A stretch of DNA of 14,355 nt. It comes from an uncultured bacterium. GTDB lineage: Bacteria > Bacteroidota > Bacteroidia > Chitinophagales > Chitinophagaceae. Below, piece after piece: positions 1-7,305 of this stretch. Each line of letters begins with the position of its first letter. Position 1 is the first letter of the stretch. The position numbers and the translations under genes were made by a program. Below the pieces are notes generated by a model, which worked only from the letters and a program-made list of their open reading frames with translations, made no database searches and was not told the DNA's origin. The DNA lies in the NCBI GenBank assembly GCA_903957405.1, contig CAJBPC010000694.1, positions 1 through 14,355 on the forward strand. The letters run 5' to 3'.

Positions 1-180
1 ATCACCAAGCATGCGGGCCTCTGGCTCCGCAACAAGGATGGCTCCCTCACCAAGGCGTTCAAGCACATCTGCTGGGATGGCTGCATGTTCCCGAATGAAG
101 TGCTGATGAAGCAGCAGACCTGGAACGACATCCTCGCCGCCATGGTCAAAGTGAGGAACCGGCATGGATGGAACGGATAA
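1..180 (+). CDS. C-terminal fragment of an unidentified protein (possibly sugar isomerase/epimerase)
   Basis: Frame 1 is open from the window edge to a TAA at 178-180, giving 59 residues that begin ITKHAGLWLRNKDGSLTKAF and end in RHGWNG. The composition is coding-like, rich in W, K and G/C-ending codons. I recognise no catalytic motif in this tail. The next gene on the same strand starts 27 nt later and is a Gfo/Idh/MocA oxidoreductase followed by a DUF1080 protein. In Bacteroidota such pairs often sit beside a TIM-barrel sugar phosphate isomerase/epimerase, so that is a contextual guess only. The fragment being real coding sequence is fairly secure; its function is not. Confidence 0.6.
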   Translation: MTKHAGLWLRNKDGSLTKAFKHICWDGCMFPNEVLMKQQTWNDILAAMVKVRNRHGWNG

Positions 181-192
181 GTACGGAATGAA

Positions 193-204
193 TATAAATA
201 TGAA
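193..204 (+). promoter_or_regulatory. AATAAATATAAA-type initiation element of the Gfo/Idh gene
   Basis: Positions 193-204 read TATAAATATGAA, 10 of 12 matches to the AATAAATATAAA box found before three other genes here, and lie exactly 3 nt (AAA) before the ATG at 208. An overlapping variant with 11 of 12 matches lies at 187-198, and another copy (10 of 12) falls inside the first codons at 222-233. There is no Shine-Dalgarno sequence. A role in translation initiation is inferred from position and recurrence. Confidence 0.45.
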
Positions 205-207
205 AAA

Positions 208-1347
208 ATGGAAAAGAAAAAAATAAATATAGGACTGATCGGCGGTGGATTCATGGGAAGGACCCATTCCAACGGATACAACAGGGTGCCCAACTTTTTC
301 CCGGATCTCGCATTCACGCCCGTATTAAAGGCCGTATGTTTTCGGAATGAAACCAAGCTGAAAGCCTTTGCCGCGCAATGGGGATACGAAAGCACGGAAA
401 CCGACTGGAGAAAACTCATCGAAAGAGATGACATCGATGCGGTCGACATCTGCACGCCCAATGACACACATGCCGAAATCGCCATTGCCGCCGCCAAAGC
501 GGGCAAGATGATCCTGTGCGAAAAACCTCTGGCGAGGGACCTGGCCGAATCAAAACAAATGGTGGATGCCATCGCCGCAGCAGGGGTCAAAAATACGGTC
601 TGGTATAATTACAGAAGGATCCCCGCCGTCACCCTGGCGAAAAACATCGTAGCCTCCGGAAAGCTTGGGAAGATCTATCATTACCGGGCCAACTTCCTGC
701 AGGACTGGACCATCAACGAAAACCTTCCGCAGGGCGGTGAGGGACTTTGGCGCATGGATGCAGCTGTTGCCGGATCTGGTGTGGTGGGTGACCTGCTTTC
801 GCATTGCATCGACACGGCCATATGGCTGAACGGAGGCATCCAGGAAGTATCGGCCATGACCGAAACCTTTGTCAAGCAACGCATGCACCAGCTTACCGGG
901 AAGGTCGAAGACGTCCACATCGACGATGCCTGTTCCTTCTTCTGCAGATTCAACAACGGTTCGCTTGGATTATTTGAGTCAACACGCTATGCCCGCGGTC
1001 ATAAGGCCCTGTACACTTTCGAGATCAATGGCGCCAACGCATCCATTCGCTGGGATCTCCATGACCTCAACAGATTGGAGTATTTCGATAACGGAGATGA
1101 ATCCAATCTGAAGGGATGGCGTTCCATCCATGTTACGGATGGTGACCAGCCTTATATGGGTAATTGGTGGGTGCCGGGACTCGGCATCGGATATGAACAC
1201 AGTTTCGTGCATCAGGCAGCCGACTTTTTCAAATCACTCGAAACAGGAGAAGACTGCGCTCCTACTTTCAAGGATGCGTTTGAAACTCAGAAGGTCTGTG
1301 AGGCTGTGTTGGATTCCGCAGCAACCCGGAGTTGGAAGAGCTGCTGA
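208..1347 (+). CDS. Gfo/Idh/MocA family oxidoreductase
   Basis: A 379-residue protein with the family layout: an N-terminal Rossmann fold with the dinucleotide loop GGGFMG at residues 12-17, the CEKPLARD motif (EKP at 105-107) at the end of the nucleotide domain, and the GDLLSHCIDTA segment near 194-204 (D195, H199, D202), the usual substrate-pocket signature of the C-terminal alpha/beta domain. There is no signal peptide, so it should be cytoplasmic. Family members oxidise or reduce a hydroxyl of sugars or inositols with NAD(P). The DUF1080 protein directly downstream suggests a 3-keto sugar or other glycoside derivative as substrate, which is inference. The ATG at 208 is chosen because the Rossmann strand begins at once (KINIGLIGGG) and an AT-rich initiation box precedes it at the expected distance. 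It is probably co-transcribed with the partial gene upstream and the gene downstream (50-nt gap). Confidence 0.9.
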   Translation: MEKKKINIGLIGGGFMGRTHSNGYNRVPNFFPDLAFTPVLKAVCFRNETKLKAFAAQWGYESTETDWRKLIERDDIDAVDICTPNDTHAEIAIAAAKAGKMILCEKPLARDLAESKQMVDAIAAAGVKNTVWYNYRRIPAVTLAKNIVASGKLGKIYHYRANFLQDWTINENLPQGGEGLWRMDAAVAGSGVVGDLLSHCIDTAIWLNGGIQEVSAMTETFVKQRMHQLTGKVEDVHIDDACSFFCRFNNGSLGLFESTRYARGHKALYTFEINGANASIRWDLHDLNRLEYFDNGDESNLKGWRSIHVTDGDQPYMGNWWVPGLGIGYEHSFVHQAADFFKSLETGEDCAPTFKDAFETQKVCEAVLDSAATRSWKSC

Positions 1348-1382
1348 GCGCTTGATCGATGCTGCATCATTTGATCAGAGAA

Positions 1383-1394
1383 AATAAATATAAA
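1383..1394 (+). promoter_or_regulatory. AATAAATATAAA initiation element of the DUF1080 gene
   Basis: A perfect AATAAATATAAA followed by AGA and then the ATG at 1398. It decides the start: the upstream in-frame ATG at 1359 would add 13 residues in front of an otherwise textbook signal peptide. The function is inferred from the same spacing at three other genes in the window. Confidence 0.5.
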
Positions 1395-1397
1395 AGA

Positions 1398-2108
1398 ATG
1401 AGATCCTTTATTCAAGGCATTTCCATGCTGATCCTTGTTTTGATGCTTTGCCGGCAAGATTCTTATGCTCAAAACAGCAACAAGGGGTTCAGGAAAATTT
1501 TTGATGGCAAGACCACCAAGAACTGGGAAGGAGACATGAACTACTGGAGGGTCGAGAACGGAACCCTTGTCGGCGAAGTGACCGCGGAAAACCCGCTGAA
1601 GTCGAATACTTTTTTCATCTACCGGGGCGGGGTACCCGAAAACTTCGAGTTTAGGGCCGAATACAGGATCAGCCCGGAAGGCAACAGTGGTGTCCAGTAC
1701 CGCAGCGAAGCACTTGAAAATGTACCCTTCGGGTTGAAAGGGTATCAGGCCGACATAGATGGCGCCAACCGCTATACCGGACAGAACTATGAAGAACGCG
1801 GCAGAGGCTTTCTGGCCATGAGAGGAGAACAGTCTTTACTGAAAGAAGGCCAGAAACCGATTATCACGGGATCTGTCGGAAACAGCGAGGAGCTGAAATC
1901 CAAGATAAGGAAAGACGAATGGAATCGGATCCACATCATTGCGGAGGGGAATCACATCCGGCATTTCATCAACGGGGTGTTGATGAGTGACGTTACCGAT
2001 CAGGATGCGACCAAGAGAAAGATGAGCGGACTCATCGGCTTGCAATTGCATGTCATGCCCAGGATGAAGGTCGAGTATCGGGAGATTTTCCTGAAAACGC
2101 TGAAATGA
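1398..2108 (+). CDS. Secreted DUF1080 / 3-keto-disaccharide hydrolase-domain protein
   Basis: A 236-residue protein with a signal peptide: positive n-region, hydrophobic core ISMLILVLMLC, and a likely signal peptidase I site after SYA (residue 24). The mature part carries features of the DUF1080 (3-keto-disaccharide hydrolase, PF06439) jelly-roll: FDGKTTKNWEG (35-45), WRVENGTLVGE (50-60), NSGVQYRS (96-103), GYQADID (115-121) and a late GLQLH strand. The family is common in Bacteroidota and Planctomycetota, and some members hydrolyse 3-keto-glycosides. With the upstream oxidoreductase this fits a scheme in which a sugar is oxidised to a keto form and cleaved. The predicted compartments differ, periplasmic here and cytoplasmic for the oxidoreductase, so direct coupling is not proven. 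The cysteine at residue 18 is in a poor lipobox context and I do not call it a lipoprotein. The gene ends at a TGA at 2106-2108, and no T-tract terminator follows. Confidence 0.88.
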   Translation: MRSFIQGISMLILVLMLCRQDSYAQNSNKGFRKIFDGKTTKNWEGDMNYWRVENGTLVGEVTAENPLKSNTFFIYRGGVPENFEFRAEYRISPEGNSGVQYRSEALENVPFGLKGYQADIDGANRYTGQNYEERGRGFLAMRGEQSLLKEGQKPIITGSVGNSEELKSKIRKDEWNRIHIIAEGNHIRHFINGVLMSDVTDQDATKRKMSGLIGLQLHVMPRMKVEYREIFLKTLK

Positions 2109-2172
2109 ATCCGATCGTCAGGCAATGTCAGATGATGTTGCACCGACAGCGGTCATCCCGTTTCCTTTAGGA

Positions 2173-2225
2173 GTGAATCCAATCGAGGGAATTCGGCCCA
2201 CGGGCTGATGCCCGGTTGGATTCAC
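2173..2225. repeat. Nested inverted repeat between convergent genes
   Basis: GTGAATCCAA (2173-2182) is perfectly inverted as TTGGATTCAC (2216-2225). Inside its 33-nt interval a second perfect stem, CGGGC-tgat-GCCCG, spans 2201-2214. A related half-site, TGAATCCGATCG, overlaps the stop codon of the DUF1080 gene at 2106-2117 and matches 2174-2185 at 11 of 12 positions. There is no T-tract, so it is not a canonical terminator. The rest of the 2109-2364 gap holds only a weak 6-bp inverted repeat (2333-2338 with 2358-2363) just after the stop of the convergent gene. Confidence 0.6.
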
Positions 2226-2364
2226 ACGTCAGGGCGAAATGGATTTGCCACAGATTTGAGCTGTGTCAAGCATTCCCTACAACACCGTGCAGCAATGCCG
2301 GAGTGCCAGATCGTTTTATGAGGCAGCGCCAACACCCGGCATGCATCGGAGTGAACTCGGGTGC

Positions 2365-2892
2365 CTAGCGAGCCCCCATACCATCCCGGAACTTCTCCAG
2401 GCTCTGCTGCATCAGCGGCCCTTTCATGTCAGCCGACATCATCCCGTAGAACTTCTCCCAGGGGTACCATTTCAGCTCTTCAATCACGAACCAGTGGAGC
2501 TGGACGGAGTCACCTTTGTTCTCCCCCACGCTGAAACCCGACTGCACCGGACGATTCGATCCGATCGTCATCTCCGTGACGATCCCTTGCCGGTTGTTCT
2601 CCGTCATGCGTATGGAGTTTTGTCCACCGCGCGGATCGGTCCATTGGATGGTACTACCGGTATCGGATAACCGAGGTTTCTGATCCACGGTGACGCCGCT
2701 CACGCCTTGGAGCAGGCCGTTCCACTCCTGCCATGACCGCAGGTCGCGCAGCGCATCGAGGACGGTGTCCCTGTCGGCGCCGACCATCACCCACCTGGCG
2801 TTCATGACCTGTCGCGGCAATAGTGCTGAAATGGCGAGTATCAGGAGGGAGATGCCCGTCAGTCCGACGAGGAGATGTTTTATGATTCGCAT
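2365..2892 (-). CDS. Membrane-anchored SRPBCC (START/polyketide cyclase-like) protein
   Basis: A 175-residue protein starting MRIIKHLL, with one N-terminal hydrophobic helix (about residues 5-24) followed by a domain with the pattern of SRPBCC-fold proteins: an early strand (ARWVMVGADRDTVLDALRDLRSWQEWNGLL), a run of beta strands, and a C-terminal amphipathic helix (MKGPLMQQSLEKFRDGM). SRPBCC domains bind hydrophobic ligands; the ligand here cannot be told. The start at 2892 is preferred over an upstream in-frame ATG because it places the helix at the N-terminus and is preceded by an AATAAATACAAA box at -15 to -4. It lies 10 nt downstream of the ABC-2 permease stop and is almost certainly in the same operon. 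Confidence 0.8.
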   Translation of the reverse strand: MRIIKHLLVGLTGISLLILAISALLPRQVMNARWVMVGADRDTVLDALRDLRSWQEWNGLLQGVSGVTVDQKPRLSDTGSTIQWTDPRGGQNSIRMTENNRQGIVTEMTIGSNRPVQSGFSVGENKGDSVQLHWFVIEELKWYPWEKFYGMMSADMKGPLMQQSLEKFRDGMGAR

Positions 2893-2895
2893 GTA

Positions 2896-2907
2896 TTTGT
2901 ATTTATT
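2896..2907 (-). promoter_or_regulatory. AATAAATACAAA initiation element containing the permease stop codon
   Basis: Read on the minus strand, AATAAATACAAA (11 of 12 to the window consensus) is followed by TAC and the ATG at 2892. Its TAA at 2905-2903 is the stop codon of the upstream permease, so termination and reinitiation elements are superimposed. This arrangement would suit translational coupling, which is inference. Confidence 0.45.
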
Positions 2908-4000
2908 CCCACCGGAAAACACGGATCGCGATGGCATAGAGGACCACGCCCCAGATGAGCAGATAGCCGATCTGGCTGCCGCAATCCGTCAGGTGGTCGC
3001 CTTCGAAGGCCACGTTGCGCATGGCTTCGTTGAGGTGTGTGAGCGGAAGGACATTGCACAATGGCTGCAGCCATTTGGGAAAGTTCTCGACGGGGAAGAA
3101 GGTGCCCGCCAGCAGGAACTGCGGGAGCGTCACCAGGTTGGAGAAGGGAGGGATGGTGCTCTCCGTCTGTGCCAATCCGCTGACGATAAAACCGAATCCC
3201 ATGAATACCAGTAGTCCCAGAAAGCTCAATGCCAGCAATTCCGCGAAAGTCACCAGGCCGTTGACCAACGTGAACCCGAAGGCATAGTGCCCCACCAGCA
3301 GGATGACGACGGCCGTGAGCAGCTGGAAGATGACCCGCCCCAGTCCTTCGCCGATGATGATGGTCGACTTGCTGACCGGGGTGGCGAAGAATCTCTTGAG
3401 GACGAGTGTCTGCCGGAGGTTGAAGAAAATGAAGGCCACGCCGAAGACGCCCGCACTCAGGAGGGAGAAACCCAGCTGTCCGGGGAGTACGAAATCTATG
3501 GTCTTGTAGGTGCGGCCGGGGATCTGTTCAGACTCCATGAAGGCATAGACGGGCCGATTAGGATCTTCTTTCCGGTCGACCTCACCGATGGCTTGCAAGA
3601 CAACCGACTGCAGGAGTCCGATCCGGTCGGAGGATGCCGTGGAGGATTTGAGGTGGACTTTGAATTTCGGGTATCCGGCTGGGTTCACCGGTTCGATCTT
3701 CAGGATGGCGGTGATGCGTCCTTTTTCGAGGTCCTCCCTGATGGTCTTCTCGTTTTTTTCCGCGAATATCAGGTTTGATTTGTCCTTCAGGGACCGATAG
3801 ACGGGGTGGGTGGTATCCGTGCCCTTTTCGAAGGCGATGTGTATCACCGGGACCGGTGAGCTCAGGAACCCGAAGACCATGATGAAGATGAACGGGAAGA
3901 GGATGCTGAAAACAATTGCAGACGGGCTTCTGAAGATGGAAAGAAGGCTTGCCCTTGCGATGGCCATCATAGCCTTGTACTGAAAATATTTGTTGGGCAT
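2903..4000 (-). CDS. ABC-2 type transporter permease
   Basis: A 365-residue integral membrane protein with ABC-2 permease topology: a first helix near residues 28-48, a large external domain (about 50-170), then five further helices near 172-194, 222-244, 250-275, 284-303 and 343-362. The segment FFPVENFPKWLQPLCNVLPL plus THLNEAMR (301-328) is the conserved re-entrant region of ABC-2 exporters, and the loop KRFFATPVSKSTIIIGE is the usual cytoplasmic coupling region. It would export an unknown substrate with a separate ATPase. No ATPase lies beside it: upstream is the divergent folK. It starts at the ATG at 4000 with a promoter at 4018-4047, so it is the first gene of a two-gene operon with the SRPBCC protein. 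Confidence 0.88.
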   Translation of the reverse strand: MPNKYFQYKAMMAIARASLLSIFRSPSAIVFSILFPFIFIMVFGFLSSPVPVIHIAFEKGTDTTHPVYRSLKDKSNLIFAEKNEKTIREDLEKGRITAILKIEPVNPAGYPKFKVHLKSSTASSDRIGLLQSVVLQAIGEVDRKEDPNRPVYAFMESEQIPGRTYKTIDFVLPGQLGFSLLSAGVFGVAFIFFNLRQTLVLKRFFATPVSKSTIIIGEGLGRVIFQLLTAVVILLVGHYAFGFTLVNGLVTFAELLALSFLGLLVFMGFGFIVSGLAQTESTIPPFSNLVTLPQFLLAGTFFPVENFPKWLQPLCNVLPLTHLNEAMRNVAFEGDHLTDCGSQIGYLLIWGVVLYAIAIRVFRWE

Positions 4001-4017
4001 TCCTTTTTATTGGAGCG

Positions 4018-4047
4018 TAAAACTATTGAATTTGAAAACAATACCAA
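4018..4047 (-). promoter_or_regulatory. Bacteroidota-type promoter of the permease operon
   Basis: On the minus strand TTG (4047-4045) is separated by exactly 19 nt from TAGTTTTA (4025-4018), one mismatch from the -7 consensus TAnnTTTG. Transcription would start near 4011, giving a leader of about 11 nt before the ATG at 4000. The match to known Bacteroidota -33/-7 spacing is good; it rests on sequence only. Confidence 0.55.
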
Positions 4048-4095
4048 TCTCATCGAGAACTTTGCTTACTTTAATGCTTGATTAATAACGTATCC

Positions 4096-4599
4096 ATGAA
4101 CATTGCCTATCTGCTCATCGGAGGCAATCTGGGCGACAGGGAGGATCATCTCAGTAGGGCCAGAGCGCTCCTAGAAGCCAGTTGCGGGACTATCCGCCAG
4201 GCATCCGCCATCTATGAAACGGCGGCCTGGGGCAACACGGAGCAGCCCGATTTCCTAAACCAGGTGCTGATGATCGCGACGATGCTTTCGCCGGATGAGC
4301 TGATGGACGGGCTGCTTGCGGCGGAGCAGGAGATCGGCAGGCATCGGGGAGAGAAATATGGTCCACGAAGCATCGATATAGATATTTTACTCTTCGACGA
4401 CATCGTGCTGGACAAGAAACACCTTCAGATCCCCCATCCACGGCTTGCAGCGCGGCGTTTCGCCCTGATACCACTCTGCGAACTGGCGCCGCAGGTAAGA
4501 CATCCGGTATTGGGTGACAGCATCCAGGAACTCCTCCTTGCATGTGAGGATCCGCTTCCCGTAAAAAAGTATTCCACTGGTGTTGATAAGAAACGCTGA
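4096..4599 (+). CDS. folK: 2-amino-4-hydroxy-6-hydroxymethyldihydropteridine diphosphokinase (HPPK)
   Basis: A 167-residue enzyme of folate synthesis that transfers pyrophosphate from ATP to 6-hydroxymethyl-dihydropterin. Seen in the sequence: the N-terminal strand AYLLIGGNLGDRE, the ATP/metal segment GRHRGEKYGPRSIDIDILLF (81-100) with the two metal-binding aspartates D94 and D96, and IPHPRLAARRFALIPLCELAP (112-132). The length is normal for the family. The ATG at 4096 is chosen over an in-frame TTG at 4078 because the first beta strand begins right after it. It is followed at 36 nt by a deoxynucleoside kinase, which indicates an operon. A possible promoter (TTTG at 4031-4034 and GAACTTTG at 4057-4064) has poor spacing and is not called. 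Confidence 0.95.
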   Translation: MNIAYLLIGGNLGDREDHLSRARALLEASCGTIRQASAIYETAAWGNTEQPDFLNQVLMIATMLSPDELMDGLLAAEQEIGRHRGEKYGPRSIDIDILLFDDIVLDKKHLQIPHPRLAARRFALIPLCELAPQVRHPVLGDSIQELLLACEDPLPVKKYSTGVDKKR

Positions 4600-4635
4600 A
4601 GATTCCCCTTCCGTGTTTTAAGTTTACAGGCCATC

Positions 4636-5268
4636 ATGAACTATAATTTCATCACCATCGAAGGAAATATCGGGGCGGGCAAGACAACGCTTTCCCACAT
4701 GCTTGCCCGACATTTCAACGCCAGGCTCATCCTGGAGGAATTCGCCGAAAATCCATTCCTCCCGAAATTCTACGAGAATCCAAAGCAGTATGCTTTCCCA
4801 CTGGAACTGTTTTTCATGGCAGAGCGCTACAAGCAGCAGAAAGACCTGCTCCAGCAGAAGGATATCTTTCAGCACGTCACCATTTCAGATTATCTCTTCA
4901 CCAAATGCCTGCTGTTCGCGAAAGTCAATCTGCCCGATGACGAGTACAGGCTCTACCAGCGGCTTTTCGAGATCATCCATCAGCAACTCATGCAGCCGGA
5001 CCTGCTCATATATCTGCATTCACCCATATCGAGGCTGCAGGAAAACATCAAAAAAAGAAATCGTCCTTACGAACAGAACATCAGCGACGAGTACCTGCTG
5101 GACATACAGCAGACCTACACCCATTATATCCGCCAGCATAATGTAAAGACCCTGTTCATCGACACGTCGAATGCGGATTTCATCGGCAATGAAGCGCATT
5201 TCAACACGGTACTGGAGGCGTTGGAGCATGAACATGCAGACGGGCAGCATTACCTTACCCTGCCCTGA
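4636..5268 (+). CDS. Deoxynucleoside kinase (deoxyadenosine/deoxyguanosine kinase type)
   Basis: A 210-residue protein of the dNK/dGK family, salvaging deoxynucleosides with ATP in the cytoplasm. The P-loop is GNIGAGKTT (10-18), the catalytic-base region is LEEF (33-36), the substrate region MAERYKQ lies at 61-67, the DRS-like motif is SDYLFTK (84-90) and the arginine-rich lid is KKRNRPYE (139-146). The length is typical. The start at 4636 puts the P-loop strand at once after the methionine. No Shine-Dalgarno or AT-rich box precedes it. Its tight coupling to folK pairs folate synthesis with nucleotide supply. The exact base specificity cannot be assigned from sequence reading. Confidence 0.92.
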   Translation: MNYNFITIEGNIGAGKTTLSHMLARHFNARLILEEFAENPFLPKFYENPKQYAFPLELFFMAERYKQQKDLLQQKDIFQHVTISDYLFTKCLLFAKVNLPDDEYRLYQRLFEIIHQQLMQPDLLIYLHSPISRLQENIKKRNRPYEQNISDEYLLDIQQTYTHYIRQHNVKTLFIDTSNADFIGNEAHFNTVLEALEHEHADGQHYLTLP

Positions 5269-5369
5269 CAACCGCTCAAGCAGCGATCGATGGCGGGTTG
5301 AACCCTGCCGCCAGGAAGCAATGAAACTGTACTACCTTCGTCCGCCATGCCCCTTTAGGGCCACTACTC

Positions 5370-6614
5370 ATGAGCAGAATCCCTTCCCATCACGCATTCG
5401 ACCTTCTCCGGATACCGGAGTTCAGGAGTTATATCATCGCGCGGTTTTTTTTTATCCTGGTCCTGAACATGCAGGCCACCCTCATCAGCTGGACCGTCTA
5501 TGAGATCACAAAAGACCCGCTGAGCATCGGCCTGATCGGACTTGTGGAGTTCGTTCCTGCGTTCGTGATGGCATTCTATGCGGGATACATCATTGACAGA
5601 AAAGACAAGCGGAAGCTGCTGATCATGAGCATCGCTGCAAACCTTTTGCTGACGGCGGCCTTCGCCGTGCTGACAAGCGATATCGGGATGCGGAACCTGC
5701 CGAAGGGTCTGCTGTTGACAGGCATCTACTCGATCGCCTTCGGCACCGGCATCGCAAGGGCTTTCAGCGGTCCCACTTCCTTCTCGCTTGTCAGCCAGCT
5801 CGTGCCTCCGGAAAGACTCCCTTCCGGCATCACCTGGCATAGCGGCACCTGGCAGGTCGCGGCGGTGTCGGGTCCCGCATTGGCGGGTTTGTTATACGGT
5901 AAGACCAGCCTGACGTTCACATTCATCCTGATGATCGCATTCATGACGATATCGTTTGCCGTCAGTTTTTTCATCAATCCAAAACCGGCCCTGTCAACGC
6001 AAAGAGAGGAGACGATCCTTCAAAGCATCATGGAAGGTTTCAGGTTCGTCTGGAAGACGAAGGAAGTGTTCGGTGCCCTCAGCCTCGATCTGCTGGCTGT
6101 GTTTTTTGGAGGTGCGACCGCCTTGCTGCCCTATTTCTCCGACGAGATCCTGAAAAGCGGTCCCGAAGGCCTGGGCATGCTGCGTTCCGCCCCGGCACTG
6201 GGCGCCATCACGCTGATGCTTTGGCTCGCGATCCGTCCCATGAAAGGCCTGCAGGGTCGAAAAATGCTCTTCAGCGTGGCCGGCTTCGGCATCTGCATCA
6301 TCATCTTCGGGATTTCCCGGAATTTCTGGCTTTCCGCAGCGGCTTTGTTTTTTTCCGGAATCCTTGACGGCATCAGCATACTGGTGCGTTCCACGATCCT
6401 TCAGATGAAAACCCCCGATGAAATGCGCGGTCGCGTGGCTTCCCTGAACAGCATATTCATCATGTCATCCAACGAACTGGGCGCTTTCGAAAGCGGCGTG
6501 GCCGCCAGGCTCATGGGCGTCGTGCCGGCCGTGATCTTCGGAGGATGCATGACGATCATCGTCAGCATCGGCACCTGGGTGAAGGCCCCCACCCTCCGAA
6601 AGATGGAGTACTGA
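5370..6614 (+). CDS. Major facilitator superfamily transporter (MFS_3/EntS-like exporter)
   Basis: A 414-residue protein with about twelve hydrophobic segments. The MFS motif A equivalent is GYIIDRKDKRK (72-82) between helices 2 and 3, and the second half carries the corresponding loop MKTPDEMRGRVASLNS, typical of the MFS_3/enterobactin-exporter-like subgroup. It probably exports a small molecule by proton antiport; the substrate is unknown. It lies 101 nt after the kinase on the same strand, and I see no clear promoter in the gap. Codons 26-28 are TTT TTT TTT, part of a 9-T run at 5445-5453 near the 5' end, where slippage would truncate the protein. Confidence 0.9.
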   Translation: MSRIPSHHAFDLLRIPEFRSYIIARFFFILVLNMQATLISWTVYEITKDPLSIGLIGLVEFVPAFVMAFYAGYIIDRKDKRKLLIMSIAANLLLTAAFAVLTSDIGMRNLPKGLLLTGIYSIAFGTGIARAFSGPTSFSLVSQLVPPERLPSGITWHSGTWQVAAVSGPALAGLLYGKTSLTFTFILMIAFMTISFAVSFFINPKPALSTQREETILQSIMEGFRFVWKTKEVFGALSLDLLAVFFGGATALLPYFSDEILKSGPEGLGMLRSAPALGAITLMLWLAIRPMKGLQGRKMLFSVAGFGICIIIFGISRNFWLSAAALFFSGILDGISILVRSTILQMKTPDEMRGRVASLNSIFIMSSNELGAFESGVAARLMGVVPAVIFGGCMTIIVSIGTWVKAPTLRKMEY

Positions 6615-6732
6615 CCGGCAACTGCGGCATCGGAAACATTCGGCGACGGATGACCTGTAGATGCAGACCATCATGGTGTCATTCTATCGGTCCTCTCGAT
6701 GGCCATGAGGCTCGACAATCCCGAAAGACCCG

Positions 6733-7209
6733 TCATTCCATGAGTTTTTCCATCACGTAATACACTGCCGGACAAAAAGTGGCATTCTTCAGCGTGATCT
6801 TCGGACGTTTCAGCAGGACATCCTCATCCGTATAGGGGAAACGACGACAATCGGATGGGCGGTCTTCATATATGGAACAATGGTTATCTGAACCCAGGAA
6901 CGGGCATGGGGTGGACTGCACCACATAATCACCGTCATCATCGAGCTTCAGGTAGGTTTCAATGAACACCCCCTCCTTCATCTTCAACACCTTGCTGATG
7001 CGTTTGATGTCGGGTGTTTTGAAACGGGGAGAATAATTCCGGCAGCAATTGGCACAGGAGAGACAATCGATTTTGGAGAATGCTTCTTCGTGAAGGTCAG
7101 GCAGTCGGGACAGCACCTTGTTCCTATCGGCTTTCTGCAGAAAACGGGCGTAGGATTTGGCGTTTTCAGCAGATTTTTTCTCCCATTGCTTAAGTATATC
7201 CTCCGGCAT
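6733..7209 (-). CDS. YkgJ-family cysteine cluster protein (CxxCxxCC)
   Basis: A 158-residue cytoplasmic protein with eight cysteines in the pattern of the CxxCxxCC family (PF03692): C49, C52, C55 and C56 in CLSCANCC, then C102, C111, C121 in CPFLGSDNHCSIYEDRPSDC, and C146 near the end. The family is presumed to bind zinc or an iron-sulfur cluster; its biochemical role is not established. The ATG at 7209 is preferred because the only in-frame extension starts at a TTG (7236) and adds a non-conserved-looking nine residues. It converges with the MFS gene (118-nt gap with no clear terminator) and diverges from gcvP. Confidence 0.88.
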   Translation of the reverse strand: MPEDILKQWEKKSAENAKSYARFLQKADRNKVLSRLPDLHEEAFSKIDCLSCANCCRNYSPRFKTPDIKRISKVLKMKEGVFIETYLKLDDDGDYVVQSTPCPFLGSDNHCSIYEDRPSDCRRFPYTDEDVLLKRPKITLKNATFCPAVYYVMEKLME

Positions 7210-7305
7210 ATTGCGATGATTGAGTGAGCGATGCAAAGAACGCGAAGTTTATGGAAACAATGGCCATGAGGTACCCGCGACCCGGCAAAACACCCCAAGG
7301 GTGGC

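Noticed and set aside
188..226. Tiny ORF MNINMKKWKRKK overlapping the Gfo/Idh start
   Set aside because: It is only 12 codons, made of the AT-rich leader itself, and is best explained as a by-product of the initiation box.
1398..1470. Lipoprotein signal in the DUF1080 protein (cysteine at residue 18)
   Set aside because: The residues before the cysteine (LML) do not fit a lipobox, and a good signal peptidase I site follows at SYA.
3287..3778. 163-codon plus-strand ORF opposite the permease
   Set aside because: It is the antisense shadow of a well-supported membrane protein, rich in D/E/G as expected for the complement of hydrophobic codons.
4031..4064. Promoter for folK (TTTG at 4031 and GAACTTTG at 4057)
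   Set aside because: The -7 box has one mismatch in its most conserved part and the spacing is 22 nt. The opposite-strand promoter overlapping it fits far better.
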